Shown here: piece by piece, positions 1 to 5,928 of the stretch
Layout: each line of letters starts with the position of its first letter
Position numbering within the stretch: the first letter of the stretch is position 1
DNA from: Oscillospiraceae bacterium
GTDB lineage: Bacteria; Bacillota; Clostridia; Oscillospirales; Oscillospiraceae
NCBI GenBank assembly: GCA_017501805.1
Contig: JAFVWG010000094.1
Coordinates: 1 to 8,709, forward strand
Direction: 5' to 3'
DNA length: 8,709 bases
Program-made: the position numbers and the translations under genes
The notes under the pieces: generated by a model
The model's database searches: none
Told to the model about the DNA's origin: nothing
Seen by the model: only the letters and a program-made list of their open reading frames with translations

Positions 1-606
1 ATCGTAATAGCGGTTGTAGTAGGTGATCGTGTCGTCGGTCGCCGCCCTGTCAAAGAACTCCGTCCGCACCCACCCGGGCGAGACTGCAATGGCACGGATG
101 CCGTCCCTCCGCAGCTCCGTGTTCAGCGCGCGGGTAAAGCTGAGCACATAGGACTTCGTAGCCCCGTAGACCGCCATATACGGCACCGGCTGAAACGACG
201 AAAGCGAGCAAAGGTTGTAGATCTCCGCTCCCTTGCGCATATACGGCAGCGCAAGGTGTGTGATCTCCGTGAGCGCACGGACGTTCAGCGCGATCATTTC
301 CGCCTGCTCTTCCCGCTCCAGTCCGCGGAATGCGCCAAAGCGTCCGAAGCCCGCGGCGTTCACAAGCGTCACGATCTCCGGTTTTTCCGCTTCCAGCAGC
401 GCCGCAAGCTCCTCCGCGCTCTCCGGCTTCGCCAGATCCAGGCAGATCGGACGCAGGACAGCGCGCGTTTGCGCGCCCAGTTCCTCCAGGCGTTCTTTTC
501 TCCGGGCGACCGCCCAGATCTCGTCATAGTCAAGCAGCGCGTCCAGCTGCAGGACAAATTCTTTTCCCATTCCGGACGAAGCGCCCGTGATCAGTGCAAT
601 ACGCAT
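1..606 (-). CDS. SDR-family NAD(P)-dependent oxidoreductase, 3' end cut by window edge
   Basis: The 202 visible codons encode the N-terminal and core part of a classical short-chain dehydrogenase/reductase, a cytosolic Rossmann-fold enzyme that moves hydride between NAD(P)H and a carbonyl or alcohol substrate. The cofactor glycine motif TGASSGMG lies at residues 7-14, the NAAG motif at 83-86, the likely catalytic Ser at 134, and the YxxxK pair at Tyr147/Lys151 (YGATK), followed by SPGWVRTEF at 176-184, the usual PG motif. The ATG at 606-604 has an AGGAGG at 620-615 with 8-nt spacing. There is no stop before base 1, so the C-terminal substrate-binding part is missing. It lies 49 bp downstream of dinB on the same strand and may be co-transcribed with it, or use the candidate promoter at 659-631. 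The substrate cannot be told from the sequence. The family call is firm. Confidence 0.93.
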   Translation of the reverse strand, partial: MRIALITGASSGMGKEFVLQLDALLDYDEIWAVARRKERLEELGAQTRAVLRPICLDLAKPESAEELAALLEAEKPEIVTLVNAAGFGRFGAFRGLEREEQAEMIALNVRALTEITHLALPYMRKGAEIYNLCSLSSFQPVPYMAVYGATKSYVLSFTRALNTELRRDGIRAIAVSPGWVRTEFFDRAATDDTITYYNRYYD

Positions 607-630
607 CGCGCAAGCCTCCTTTTCTCTGCC

Positions 631-659
631 ATCATAGCATACGGAAAGCAAAAAGTCAC
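631..659 (-). promoter_or_regulatory. Candidate promoter for the SDR gene, overlapping the dinB stop
   Basis: On the minus strand GTGACT (659-654) and TATGAT (636-631) are separated by exactly 17 nt, and the -10 is preceded by TGC, an extended -10. The expected start point near 624 lies just before the AGGAGG of the SDR gene, giving a very short leader. The -35 matches the consensus at 4 of 6 positions. The -35 overlaps the dinB stop codon (658-656). This would let the SDR gene be expressed without SOS induction. It is a pattern match only. Confidence 0.4.
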
Positions 660-1927
660 TTGCCTTCCTCGGGAAGCGGTTTCGTCACTCCGCTGCGGCG
701 GTGCTTGGAAAGCCCGCCCGCCATATTGCCCGCCACGCCGCCCATAAGCCGCGCGCGCAGGATCGCGTCCTCGCCGTATTTCGCACGGATGGCGTCCACG
801 GCGGCATCCATCCGTTCCAGTCGCTCCGGGTCTTCCGCATCGAAGATACTGCGCTGCATCGCCTGTTCCGCCGTGACCTTTCCCACGCTGACGCCGAGCT
901 GCCGCAGCGGTGTCTTCCCGTCCCAAAGCAGGTCAAACACCCTGCAGGCCGCGTGATAGATCTCCTCCGTGGCATTCGTGCGTGTCTGCAGGGTCATCTG
1001 CCGTCCGCAGTTGTGAAAATCCGTGCTGCGCAGACAAACGCCGATCAGCGAAGCGCGTTTTCCGTCGCGCCGAAGCCGTGTCGCCACGGTCTCGCAGAGA
1101 CTGAGCAGCACCTGCTTCCCCTCCTGCGCGGTGGTCACGTCCCACGGCGTGGTCATCGAGTTTCCGTAGCTCTTGTTCTCCGACGGCGCGGACAGAAGCG
1201 CATCGTCGCTGCGCCCGTTTGCAAAGTGCCATAGGATCAGCCCCGGCTTATGCAGCTTCTGCCGCAGCAGCTCGGGCTCCGCCTGCGCGAGCTGTCCGAT
1301 CGTGGAGATCCCAAGGCAGCGGAGCTTCCGCTCCGTCGCAGGTCCGACCGAAAACAGGTCGCGAACAGGCAGCGGCCACAGCTTTTCGCGGATCTCCTCC
1401 GGGAAGAGCGTGTGCACCTTGTCCGGCTTTTCAAAATCTCCCGCCATTTTTGCCAGCAGCTTGTTGGTCGATATGCCGACATTCACCGTAAAGCCCAGCT
1501 CGTCCCGAATGCGGTTTTTCAGCTTTTCCGCCGCCAGAACGGGCGGTCCGAACAGCTCCGTTGTCCCCGTCATATCCACCCACGCCTCATCGATGGAATA
1601 TTGCTCCACAAGCGGGGAAAACTCACGGAGGATGCGGATAAAGCCCCGCGAAGCCGTCACATATAACTCGTAATCCGGCGGGACCACCGCAAGCTGCGGA
1701 CATTTTTCCCGCGCCATACCGAGCGGCTCACCGGTTTTCACGCCGTATTTTTTTGCGGGGGTACTTTTTGCCAGCACGATGCTGCGGCGGATATCCCGCT
1801 CGTCCGCCACGACGGACGGGATCGTGCGCAGATCGGTCTCCTCCCCCAGCTCCTCCAGTCGGTGGACCGCGCTCCAGGAGAGGAAGGCGCTGTTCACGTC
1901 CACGTGAAAAATGATCCGTTTTCCCAC
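656..1927 (-). CDS. dinB: Y-family DNA polymerase, DNA polymerase IV (DinB-like)
   Basis: The 423-aa product is a translesion polymerase that copies damaged template with low fidelity. Residues 5-20 (HVDVNSAF core) form the first palm motif with metal ligand Asp10 and a likely steric-gate Phe15. The second motif SIDE at 111-114 supplies Asp113 and Glu114. A helix-hairpin-helix-like stretch (SVGPATERKLRCLGISTIGQL) spans about 193-213, and a little-finger domain about 250-350. QRSIF at 358-362 resembles the QxxLF sliding-clamp motif, and IRAKYG follows later, as in Firmicutes homologues. All three catalytic acidic residues are present, so the enzyme looks active. The start is GTG at 1927-1925, with GGAGGG at 1943-1938 (10-nt spacing). 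It begins 2 bp after the stop of the 87-aa gene, so the two are co-transcribed and probably translationally coupled, under the operator region at 2214-2250. Confidence 0.95.
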   Translation of the reverse strand: MGKRIIFHVDVNSAFLSWSAVHRLEELGEETDLRTIPSVVADERDIRRSIVLAKSTPAKKYGVKTGEPLGMAREKCPQLAVVPPDYELYVTASRGFIRILREFSPLVEQYSIDEAWVDMTGTTELFGPPVLAAEKLKNRIRDELGFTVNVGISTNKLLAKMAGDFEKPDKVHTLFPEEIREKLWPLPVRDLFSVGPATERKLRCLGISTIGQLAQAEPELLRQKLHKPGLILWHFANGRSDDALLSAPSENKSYGNSMTTPWDVTTAQEGKQVLLSLCETVATRLRRDGKRASLIGVCLRSTDFHNCGRQMTLQTRTNATEEIYHAACRVFDLLWDGKTPLRQLGVSVGKVTAEQAMQRSIFDAEDPERLERMDAAVDAIRAKYGEDAILRARLMGGVAGNMAGGLSKHRRSGVTKPLPEEGK

Positions 1928-1929
1928 CT

Positions 1930-2193
1930 TCAGTACACCCTCCGCCGCAGGCGCCAGCGGTGCGAGCGGATCGCGTAGTCCAGCTCAAACAGATGCGCGG
2001 TCCCCTCTTCCTCCGACAGGCACAGAAAGCGGTATGCCTCCATACCGCAAAAGGTCACTTCCCGGACATCCACCACCTGCGTGATGCGCACGGTGTGCAG
2101 GCGGTGCTCCGGGTCCTCAAAGCGGAAGCGGACGGGCTGCGGCGTGCCGTCTGCGGAAAACAGGGAAAGTACTTGCACAGGCACGGGCTGCAT
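1930..2193 (-). CDS. Small DinB-linked protein of unknown function (87 aa)
   Basis: This is the first gene of the SOS-type transcription unit, directly upstream of dinB with a 2-bp gap. The ATG at 2193-2191 has an excellent AAGGAGGG about 7 nt upstream. The product has no signal peptide or membrane segment. Alternating hydrophobic and polar residues suggest an all-beta fold: residues 5-12 (PVQVLSLF), 19-25 (QPVRFRF), 33-45 (HTVRITQVVDVRE), 53-60 (AYRFLCLS) and 67-73 (HLFELDY), ending in a very basic tail (HRWRLRRRVY, 78-87). The pattern (DG.P.P.RFR, Y.F.C, F.L.Y, W.L) resembles small proteins often found beside Y-family polymerase genes, similar in character to the DUF6504 type, but I cannot confirm family membership from the sequence alone. 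The operon position suggests a role accompanying translesion synthesis. That role is inference. Confidence 0.8.
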   Translation of the reverse strand: MQPVPVQVLSLFSADGTPQPVRFRFEDPEHRLHTVRITQVVDVREVTFCGMEAYRFLCLSEEEGTAHLFELDYAIRSHRWRLRRRVY

Positions 2194-2213
2194 CTCCGTC
2201 CCTCCTTTTTATT

Positions 2214-2231
2214 TTAGAACTTATGTTCTAA
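2214..2231. promoter_or_regulatory. LexA operator (SOS box), primary site
   Basis: TTAGAACTTATGTTCTAA is an inverted repeat with perfect 7-bp arms around a 4-bp centre. Its core, GAAC-N4-GTTC, is the pattern known for LexA in Bacillus (CGAAC-N4-GTTCG type) and clostridia. It covers the transcription start region of the dinB operon, and Y-family polymerases are classic SOS genes. The pattern is seen directly; LexA as the binder is inferred from established consensus. Confidence 0.82.
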
Positions 2232-2259
2232 TTATAGAACGGCGCGTTCTTTTTTGCAA
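2231..2259 (-). promoter_or_regulatory. Promoter of the 87-aa gene - dinB operon
   Basis: On the minus strand TTGCAA (2259-2254) and a perfect TATAAT (2236-2231) are separated by 17 nt. The start point would be near 2224, giving a leader of about 30 nt that contains the AAGGAGGG site. The inverted repeats of the LexA type occupy the -35/-10 spacer (2236-2250) and the start region (2214-2231), so repressor binding would block RNA polymerase. Confidence 0.75.
2236..2250. promoter_or_regulatory. Second LexA-like inverted repeat within the promoter spacer
   Basis: AGAACGGCGCGTTCT has perfect 6-bp arms (AGAACG/CGTTCT) around GCG. The half-sites GAAC and GTTC are identical to those of the primary site but are 5 bp apart rather than 4, so it may be a weaker LexA site. 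It lies between the -35 and -10 of the dinB operon promoter. With the site at 2214-2231 it gives four alternating GAAC/GTTC half-sites within about 35 bp. Confidence 0.5.
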
Positions 2260-2279
2260 GTCCTATTTTGCGCCAAATG

Positions 2280-2308
2280 TTGCCAAAGCCGAAAATCGAT
2301 GCTATACT
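2280..2308 (+). promoter_or_regulatory. Promoter of the site-2 protease - scpAB - ytfJ - carboxypeptidase - rluB operon
   Basis: TTGCCA (2280-2285) and TATACT (2303-2308) are spaced by 17 nt, with TGC directly before the -10 (extended -10). The start point near 2315 precedes GGGGAGGTG (2321-2329), the ribosome binding site of the first gene. It diverges from the dinB operon promoter, with only 20 bp between the two -35 elements. Confidence 0.7.
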
Positions 2309-2334
2309 GAATTTTATATAGGGGAGGTGTCGCC

Positions 2335-3027
2335 TTGGCAGCATTTCAGGCATGGCTCCGTCAGTTGGAGCTGCAAAGCCTTTGGGAGATCCTCATCACC
2401 GCTGCGGCGGCGCTTCTGTGCATCACGTTCCACGAAACCTGCCACGGGCTGGCGGCGTTTTGGCTCGGCGATCCCACCGCAAAGCGCGCGAAGCGGCTCT
2501 CGCTCAATCCTCTGCGCCACGTGGACTGGATGGGGCTTGCGATGCTGGCGCTCGTAAAATTCGGCTGGGCAAAGCCCGTCCCCGTCGACGCAAGAAATTT
2601 CAAAAACCCGAAGCTCGGTATGGCGCTGACGGCTTTGGCAGGTCCTGCCGCCAACGTGCTTCTGGCATATCTGGGACTGGTCGGCTATTACATCTGCATC
2701 GCGGCATATCATCTGACCGCCGCACCGTTTTTGTCCTTCATCCTGCAGTTTTTCTATCTGCTCACCGTCCTCAGCGCGGGTCTTGCGATCTTCAATCTTT
2801 TCCCCGTCCCTCCGCTGGAGGGCAGCAAGATCCTCTTTTCGCTGCTGCCGGATCGGGCGTATTTTGTCCTGATGCGCTATGAGCGCTACGGCAGCCTGCT
2901 GCTTATGGCTCTGCTGCTGGCAGGCGTTCTGGACATCCCTCTGCAATATCTGCGCGGCGGACTGCTGGCTCTGCTGGAACCGGCGGCGCGCCCTGCATAT
3001 ACCCTTTTCCTGCGAATCTTTTCCTAG
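2335..3027 (+). CDS. Site-2 protease family (M50-type) integral membrane metalloprotease
   Basis: The 230-aa membrane protein belongs to the site-2 protease superfamily, which cleaves substrates within or next to the membrane using zinc. The zinc motif HETCH (33-37: His33, Glu34, His37) sits in the first hydrophobic segment (about 20-43). LGDPTAK and LNPLRHVDWMG (44-67) and FGWAKPV (76-82) are hallmarks of the small bacterial S2P-like group. GPAANVLLAYLG (103-114) begins another membrane helix. NLFPVPPLEGSK (154-165) is the second metal motif, but it carries Glu162 where the family normally has Asp. RYERYG (181-186) precedes the last helices. The start is TTG at 2335, chosen because GGAGG at 2323-2327 sits 7 nt upstream and no nearby in-frame ATG fits. 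It is the first gene of the operon, 9 bp before scpA. Its substrate is unknown. Confidence 0.9.
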   Translation: MAAFQAWLRQLELQSLWEILITAAAALLCITFHETCHGLAAFWLGDPTAKRAKRLSLNPLRHVDWMGLAMLALVKFGWAKPVPVDARNFKNPKLGMALTALAGPAANVLLAYLGLVGYYICIAAYHLTAAPFLSFILQFFYLLTVLSAGLAIFNLFPVPPLEGSKILFSLLPDRAYFVLMRYERYGSLLLMALLLAGVLDIPLQYLRGGLLALLEPAARPAYTLFLRIFS

Positions 3028-3036
3028 GAGTCGTTT

Positions 3037-3852
3037 ATGGAACAACCGCTGTACCATCTGGAAGGCGTCGTACAGGCAAAGGCCGAAAGTCTTGAGGACT
3101 TTGACGGCCCGCTGGACGTCATCCTCCTTCTGCTGAGCAAAAACAAAATACAGATCCAGGATGTCAGCATCACGTCCATTTTGGAACAGTATCTCGCCTA
3201 TCTGGAAGAGATGAAGCGTATGGATATGGAGATCGCCAGCGAGTTCATCGCGATGGCGTCCCATTTGATGTACATCAAGACCAAAATGCTCCTCTCCGCC
3301 GCAGAAAAGGCCGAGGCGCTCACGGAGATGGACATCCTGATCCGCACGCTGGAAGAACGCCAGCGCAAGGAGGCCTACGAACAGATCCGCATCGGCGCGG
3401 CCTTTCTTGAGGAGCATAACGGGATCGGACTCGGACTCTTCATCAAAACGCCCGAGCCGCCGCGGAAGGACGCCGCCTATCGCTACCGCCACGAGCCCGC
3501 GGACCTCACGCAGGCAATGGCGCTCATTGCGGACCGCAGCAAAAAGCAGCTTCCGCCGATCCTCTCCGGATTTTCCGGCATCGCGCGGAAAGACCCCTTC
3601 CCCGTCTCGAAGAAAGCCTCCCAGCTTCTCAAACGCCTCCTGAGCCGCGGCGCATCCCGCTTTCTGCAGCTCTTCCACGGAAGCCGCACCCGCTCCGAAC
3701 TGGTCGCCACATTTCTGGCGGTTCTGGAGCTGTGCCGTATGGAGGCGATCCGCCTCGGCGAGGATCGCGGCTACGAGACAAAGATCACCTATCTGAAAAC
3801 GCCGGAGGATTTTCCGGCAGACGAGGAGACATTGACCGATGGAACAAAATGA
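3037..3852 (+). CDS. scpA: Segregation and condensation protein A
   Basis: This kleisin subunit links the two heads of SMC and binds ScpB in the SMC-ScpAB complex, which compacts and segregates the chromosome at the nucleoid. The N-terminal kleisin signature DFDGPLDVIL is at 21-30, followed by the SMC-neck-binding helices IQDVSITSILEQYLAYLEEM (40-59) and the FIAMASHLMYIKTKMLL stretch (70-86). The C-terminal winged helix has SELVATFLAVLELCR at 220-234, near the end. At 271 aa it is slightly longer than the usual 240-260; the middle linker (about 136-215) is rich in Lys, Arg and Ser. The ATG at 3037 has AGGAG at 3026-3030, overlapping the stop of the preceding gene. Its 3' end overlaps scpB by 14 bp. 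Confidence 0.97.
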   Translation: MEQPLYHLEGVVQAKAESLEDFDGPLDVILLLLSKNKIQIQDVSITSILEQYLAYLEEMKRMDMEIASEFIAMASHLMYIKTKMLLSAAEKAEALTEMDILIRTLEERQRKEAYEQIRIGAAFLEEHNGIGLGLFIKTPEPPRKDAAYRYRHEPADLTQAMALIADRSKKQLPPILSGFSGIARKDPFPVSKKASQLLKRLLSRGASRFLQLFHGSRTRSELVATFLAVLELCRMEAIRLGEDRGYETKITYLKTPEDFPADEETLTDGTK

Positions 3853-4438
3853 CCTGCAGCGCGCCGTTATGGCGATCCTGTTCGCCGCAGGAGAGAGCGT
3901 TCCCGCAGCGCGGATCGCACAGGCGATGGAAGTCGATGTGGACGAGATCCACGATGCCTGCCGCTATCTGATGGATCAGCTCTCCTTCGCGCGCAGCGGC
4001 ATCCGCATTCTGAAGCTTGCGGACGCCTACCAGATGTGCTCCTCGTCGGAGATGGCGGATTTCGTCACACGCGCGCTGGAGACGAGAAAGCCGCCGAAGC
4101 TTTCCGCCTCGCAGCTGGAGGCGCTGACCGTCATCGCATACTATCAGCCCGCGACCAAGGCGGTCGTCGAGCAGATCCGCGGCGTGGACAGCTCCTACTC
4201 TGTCTCCGCACTTTTGAACAAGCATCTGATCGAGGACTGCGGGCGGCTGAACGTCCCCGGCAGACCGATCCTCTACCGCACAACGCCGGACTTCCTGCGC
4301 ACCTTCGGGCTGAGCGATCTCAGCGAGCTGCCGGAGATCGAGCGCGTCTCGCTCACGGTAGACAGCGACCAGCTGCAGCTGAACACCGACGAAACGGAAG
4401 CACCGCAGAACACGGAAGGAGAAAACGAGAATGGATAA
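3839..4438 (+). CDS. scpB: Segregation and condensation protein B
   Basis: The 199-aa winged-helix protein forms a dimer on ScpA within the SMC-ScpAB condensin. The first winged helix covers about 3-75. The second carries the family signature LSASQLEALTVIAYYQP (88-104), IRGVDSSYSVSALL (113-126) and VPGRPILYRTTPDFLRTFG (139-157), ending at LSDLSELP (158-165). The acidic, Asn/Gln/Thr-rich tail (170-199) is low complexity. The ATG at 3839 has AGGAG at 3824-3828 (10-nt spacing) and lies inside the end of scpA, a 14-bp overlap that suggests coupled translation to keep the subunits in ratio. The next gene starts 8 bp before its stop. Confidence 0.97.
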   Translation: MEQNDLQRAVMAILFAAGESVPAARIAQAMEVDVDEIHDACRYLMDQLSFARSGIRILKLADAYQMCSSSEMADFVTRALETRKPPKLSASQLEALTVIAYYQPATKAVVEQIRGVDSSYSVSALLNKHLIEDCGRLNVPGRPILYRTTPDFLRTFGLSDLSELPEIERVSLTVDSDQLQLNTDETEAPQNTEGENENG

Positions 4439-4823
4439 TCCGATCAACAGCATGATGGACGCCTCTTTGGAAAGCATCCGCAAAACCGCCGACGCCAACA
4501 CCGTCATCGGAGACCCCATCGTGACGGCGGACGGCACGACCGTGATCCCCGTCTCCCGCATCAAGCTCGGCTTCGCCGGCGGCGGCAGTGAATTTTCCGG
4601 CAAACACGCGGGCGAAAGCAAGCCCTACGGCGCAGGAACCGGCGCAAGCGTCACCGTAACACCGGTCGCCTTCCTAATCTTCCGTGAGGGAAGCTGTCGC
4701 GTGCTCCCCATCCCCGAGCCCGCATCCAACTCCGTGGATCGCCTCATTGAGCAGATCCCCGATGCCGTCGATAAGATCACCACGCTGTGGAACGAGCGGA
4801 AAGCTCCCGCGGAAGAGATCTGA
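4431..4823 (+). CDS. ytfJ: GerW/YtfJ family sporulation protein
   Basis: The 130-aa product matches the GerW (YtfJ) family, small proteins of endospore formers; in Bacillus subtilis the homologue is linked to spore germination. The family core is visible: VIGDPIVTADGTTVIPVSRI (25-44), the glycine-rich loop GFAGGGSEF (47-55), GAGTGASVTVTPVAFLIF (67-84), and a C-terminal helix with VDRLIEQIPDAVDKI (102-116). No membrane segment or signal peptide is seen. The ATG at 4431 has AAGGAG at 4416-4421 and overlaps the scpB stop by 8 bp. Its place next to scpAB and a carboxypeptidase is typical for Clostridia and suggests the organism can form spores. Confidence 0.93.
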   Translation: MDNPINSMMDASLESIRKTADANTVIGDPIVTADGTTVIPVSRIKLGFAGGGSEFSGKHAGESKPYGAGTGASVTVTPVAFLIFREGSCRVLPIPEPASNSVDRLIEQIPDAVDKITTLWNERKAPAEEI

Positions 4824-4840
4824 TCGGTATATTCCGCGTC

Positions 4841-4863
4841 CCCCGGGGAAATCCTAACCGGGG
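4841..4863 (+). promoter_or_regulatory. Possible hairpin covering the carboxypeptidase ribosome binding site
   Basis: In the 48-bp gap after ytfJ, CCCCGG (4841-4846) can pair with CCGGGG (4858-4863), leaving an 11-nt loop. The right arm overlaps GGGGTGA (4860-4866), the ribosome binding site of the carboxypeptidase gene. If it forms in mRNA it would lower translation of that gene compared with its operon partners. The competing self-complementary CCCCGGGG (4841-4848) makes this uncertain. Confidence 0.3.
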
Positions 4864-4871
4864 TGACGTAT

Positions 4872-5903
4872 ATGTATCAATCAGCGCTTCGGAGGGCGGC
4901 AAGACCTCTTGCCGTCCTCTTTCTGCTTTTCGCCGCGGCCGTGCCCGTCCGCGGACTTTCTGCGAAAAGCGCCGTCGTACTCGACGGCACGAGCGGGCGT
5001 TTGCTTTTTTCGCAAAATGCGGACGAAAAAAGTCTGATCGCCTCCACAACGAAAATTATGACGGGCTTTCTCATTGCAAGAGACTGCGATTTGAACGAGG
5101 CGGTCACGGTCGATCCCCTTGCCGCCGGCACAGAGGGCTCGTCCCTCTATCTCCGTCCGAACGAAGAAACCACCGTCGGTGAGCTGCTCTACGGATTGAT
5201 GCTGCACTCCGGCAACGACGCAGCATTGGCGCTTGCCATCCATCACAGCGGAAGCGAGGCGGCGTTCGCCGCTTGTATGAACGAGACCGCCGCGCAGTTC
5301 GGACTTCAAAACACGCATTTCTCCAACCCGCACGGGCTGGACAGCAAGGAGAATTACTCCACCGCGCTCGATCTTGCGCGGCTTGCCGCAAGGGCGATGG
5401 ACGATCCGCTGTTTCATCGCATTGTTTCCACAAAGACCGCAAGTGTCGGCACGCGCAGCTTTTCCAACCACAACAAGCTGCTGTGGCGCTATCCGGGCGC
5501 GGTCGGCGTCAAAACGGGCTATACAAAGGCAGCCGGACGTATTCTCGTCAGTGCGGCGGAACGCGGCGGACGTCGGCTGATCGCAGTCACGCTCTCCGAC
5601 CCGAACGACTGGGCGGATCACGCGCATCTTCTGGATCGCGGCTTTGAGACCTACAAAGGCACGCAGCTCTATCCGGCAGGCGCTCCCGTCGGCGTCGTTC
5701 CCGTCCTCTCGGACGGATCTTTTGCCCGTGTCTGCGTGCGCGAGCCGCTGTGCGTATCCCTCGCGCCGGGAGAAGTGCCGACGGTACGGCTCGAATGTCC
5801 GCAGCTTCTCTTCTCGCCCGCCGAGCCGGGCGCGGCAGCCGGACACCTTTGCGTCCGACTGAACGGAAAAGAACTGGCGAGAGCCGAGCTTTTCTTCTCA
5901 TAA
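4872..5903 (+). CDS. D-alanyl-D-alanine carboxypeptidase (PBP5/DacB/DacF type), secreted
   Basis: This serine-type penicillin-binding protein trims the terminal D-Ala from peptidoglycan stem peptides outside the membrane; in this operon context the spore cortex or the vegetative wall are possible targets. A signal peptide (basic 5-11, hydrophobic 12-25, likely cleavage after LSA near residue 31) is followed by the transpeptidase-like domain with SxxK at Ser58-Lys61 (STTK), SGN at 113-115 and KTG at 214-216. The beta-rich PBP5 C-terminal domain covers about 258-343. No C-terminal amphipathic membrane anchor is seen; the protein ends at ELFFS, so it may be released or held by the signal segment. 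I chose ATG 4872 (343 aa) over GTG 4863, because that GTG lies inside the GGGGTGA ribosome binding site. DacB versus DacF cannot be decided. Confidence 0.93.
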   Translation: MYQSALRRAARPLAVLFLLFAAAVPVRGLSAKSAVVLDGTSGRLLFSQNADEKSLIASTTKIMTGFLIARDCDLNEAVTVDPLAAGTEGSSLYLRPNEETTVGELLYGLMLHSGNDAALALAIHHSGSEAAFAACMNETAAQFGLQNTHFSNPHGLDSKENYSTALDLARLAARAMDDPLFHRIVSTKTASVGTRSFSNHNKLLWRYPGAVGVKTGYTKAAGRILVSAAERGGRRLIAVTLSDPNDWADHAHLLDRGFETYKGTQLYPAGAPVGVVPVLSDGSFARVCVREPLCVSLAPGEVPTVRLECPQLLFSPAEPGAAAGHLCVRLNGKELARAELFFS

Positions 5904-5928
5904 AAACCATCCAAAGGAGGCGGGAGCT

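Noticed and set aside
607..655. Terminator between dinB and the SDR gene
   Set aside because: No inverted repeat with a T-run is seen in these 49 bp on the minus strand, so read-through from dinB is possible.
2225..2240. GTTCTA-ATTA-TAGAAC as a separate operator
   Set aside because: Half-sites are in the opposite order to an SOS box; it arises from the neighbouring half-sites of the two LexA-type repeats and includes the -10 element.
2314..3678. Minus-strand open frame (454 codons) opposite the site-2 protease gene and scpA
   Set aside because: The plus-strand frames encode clear S2P and ScpA proteins; the reverse frame is Gln/Arg-rich without domains and would cross two real genes.
3785..4621. 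Minus-strand open frame (278 codons) opposite scpB and ytfJ
   Set aside because: It is antisense to two recognised families and the product has no recognisable motif; a GC-rich shadow.
4863..4871. GTG at 4863 as start of the carboxypeptidase
   Set aside because: This codon is part of the GGGGTGA ribosome binding site, and the ATG at 4872 lies 5 nt after it, a better geometry.
4881..5846. Minus-strand open frame (321 codons) opposite the carboxypeptidase
   Set aside because: The plus strand carries all three penicillin-binding-protein motifs and a signal peptide; the reverse product is Arg-rich and featureless.
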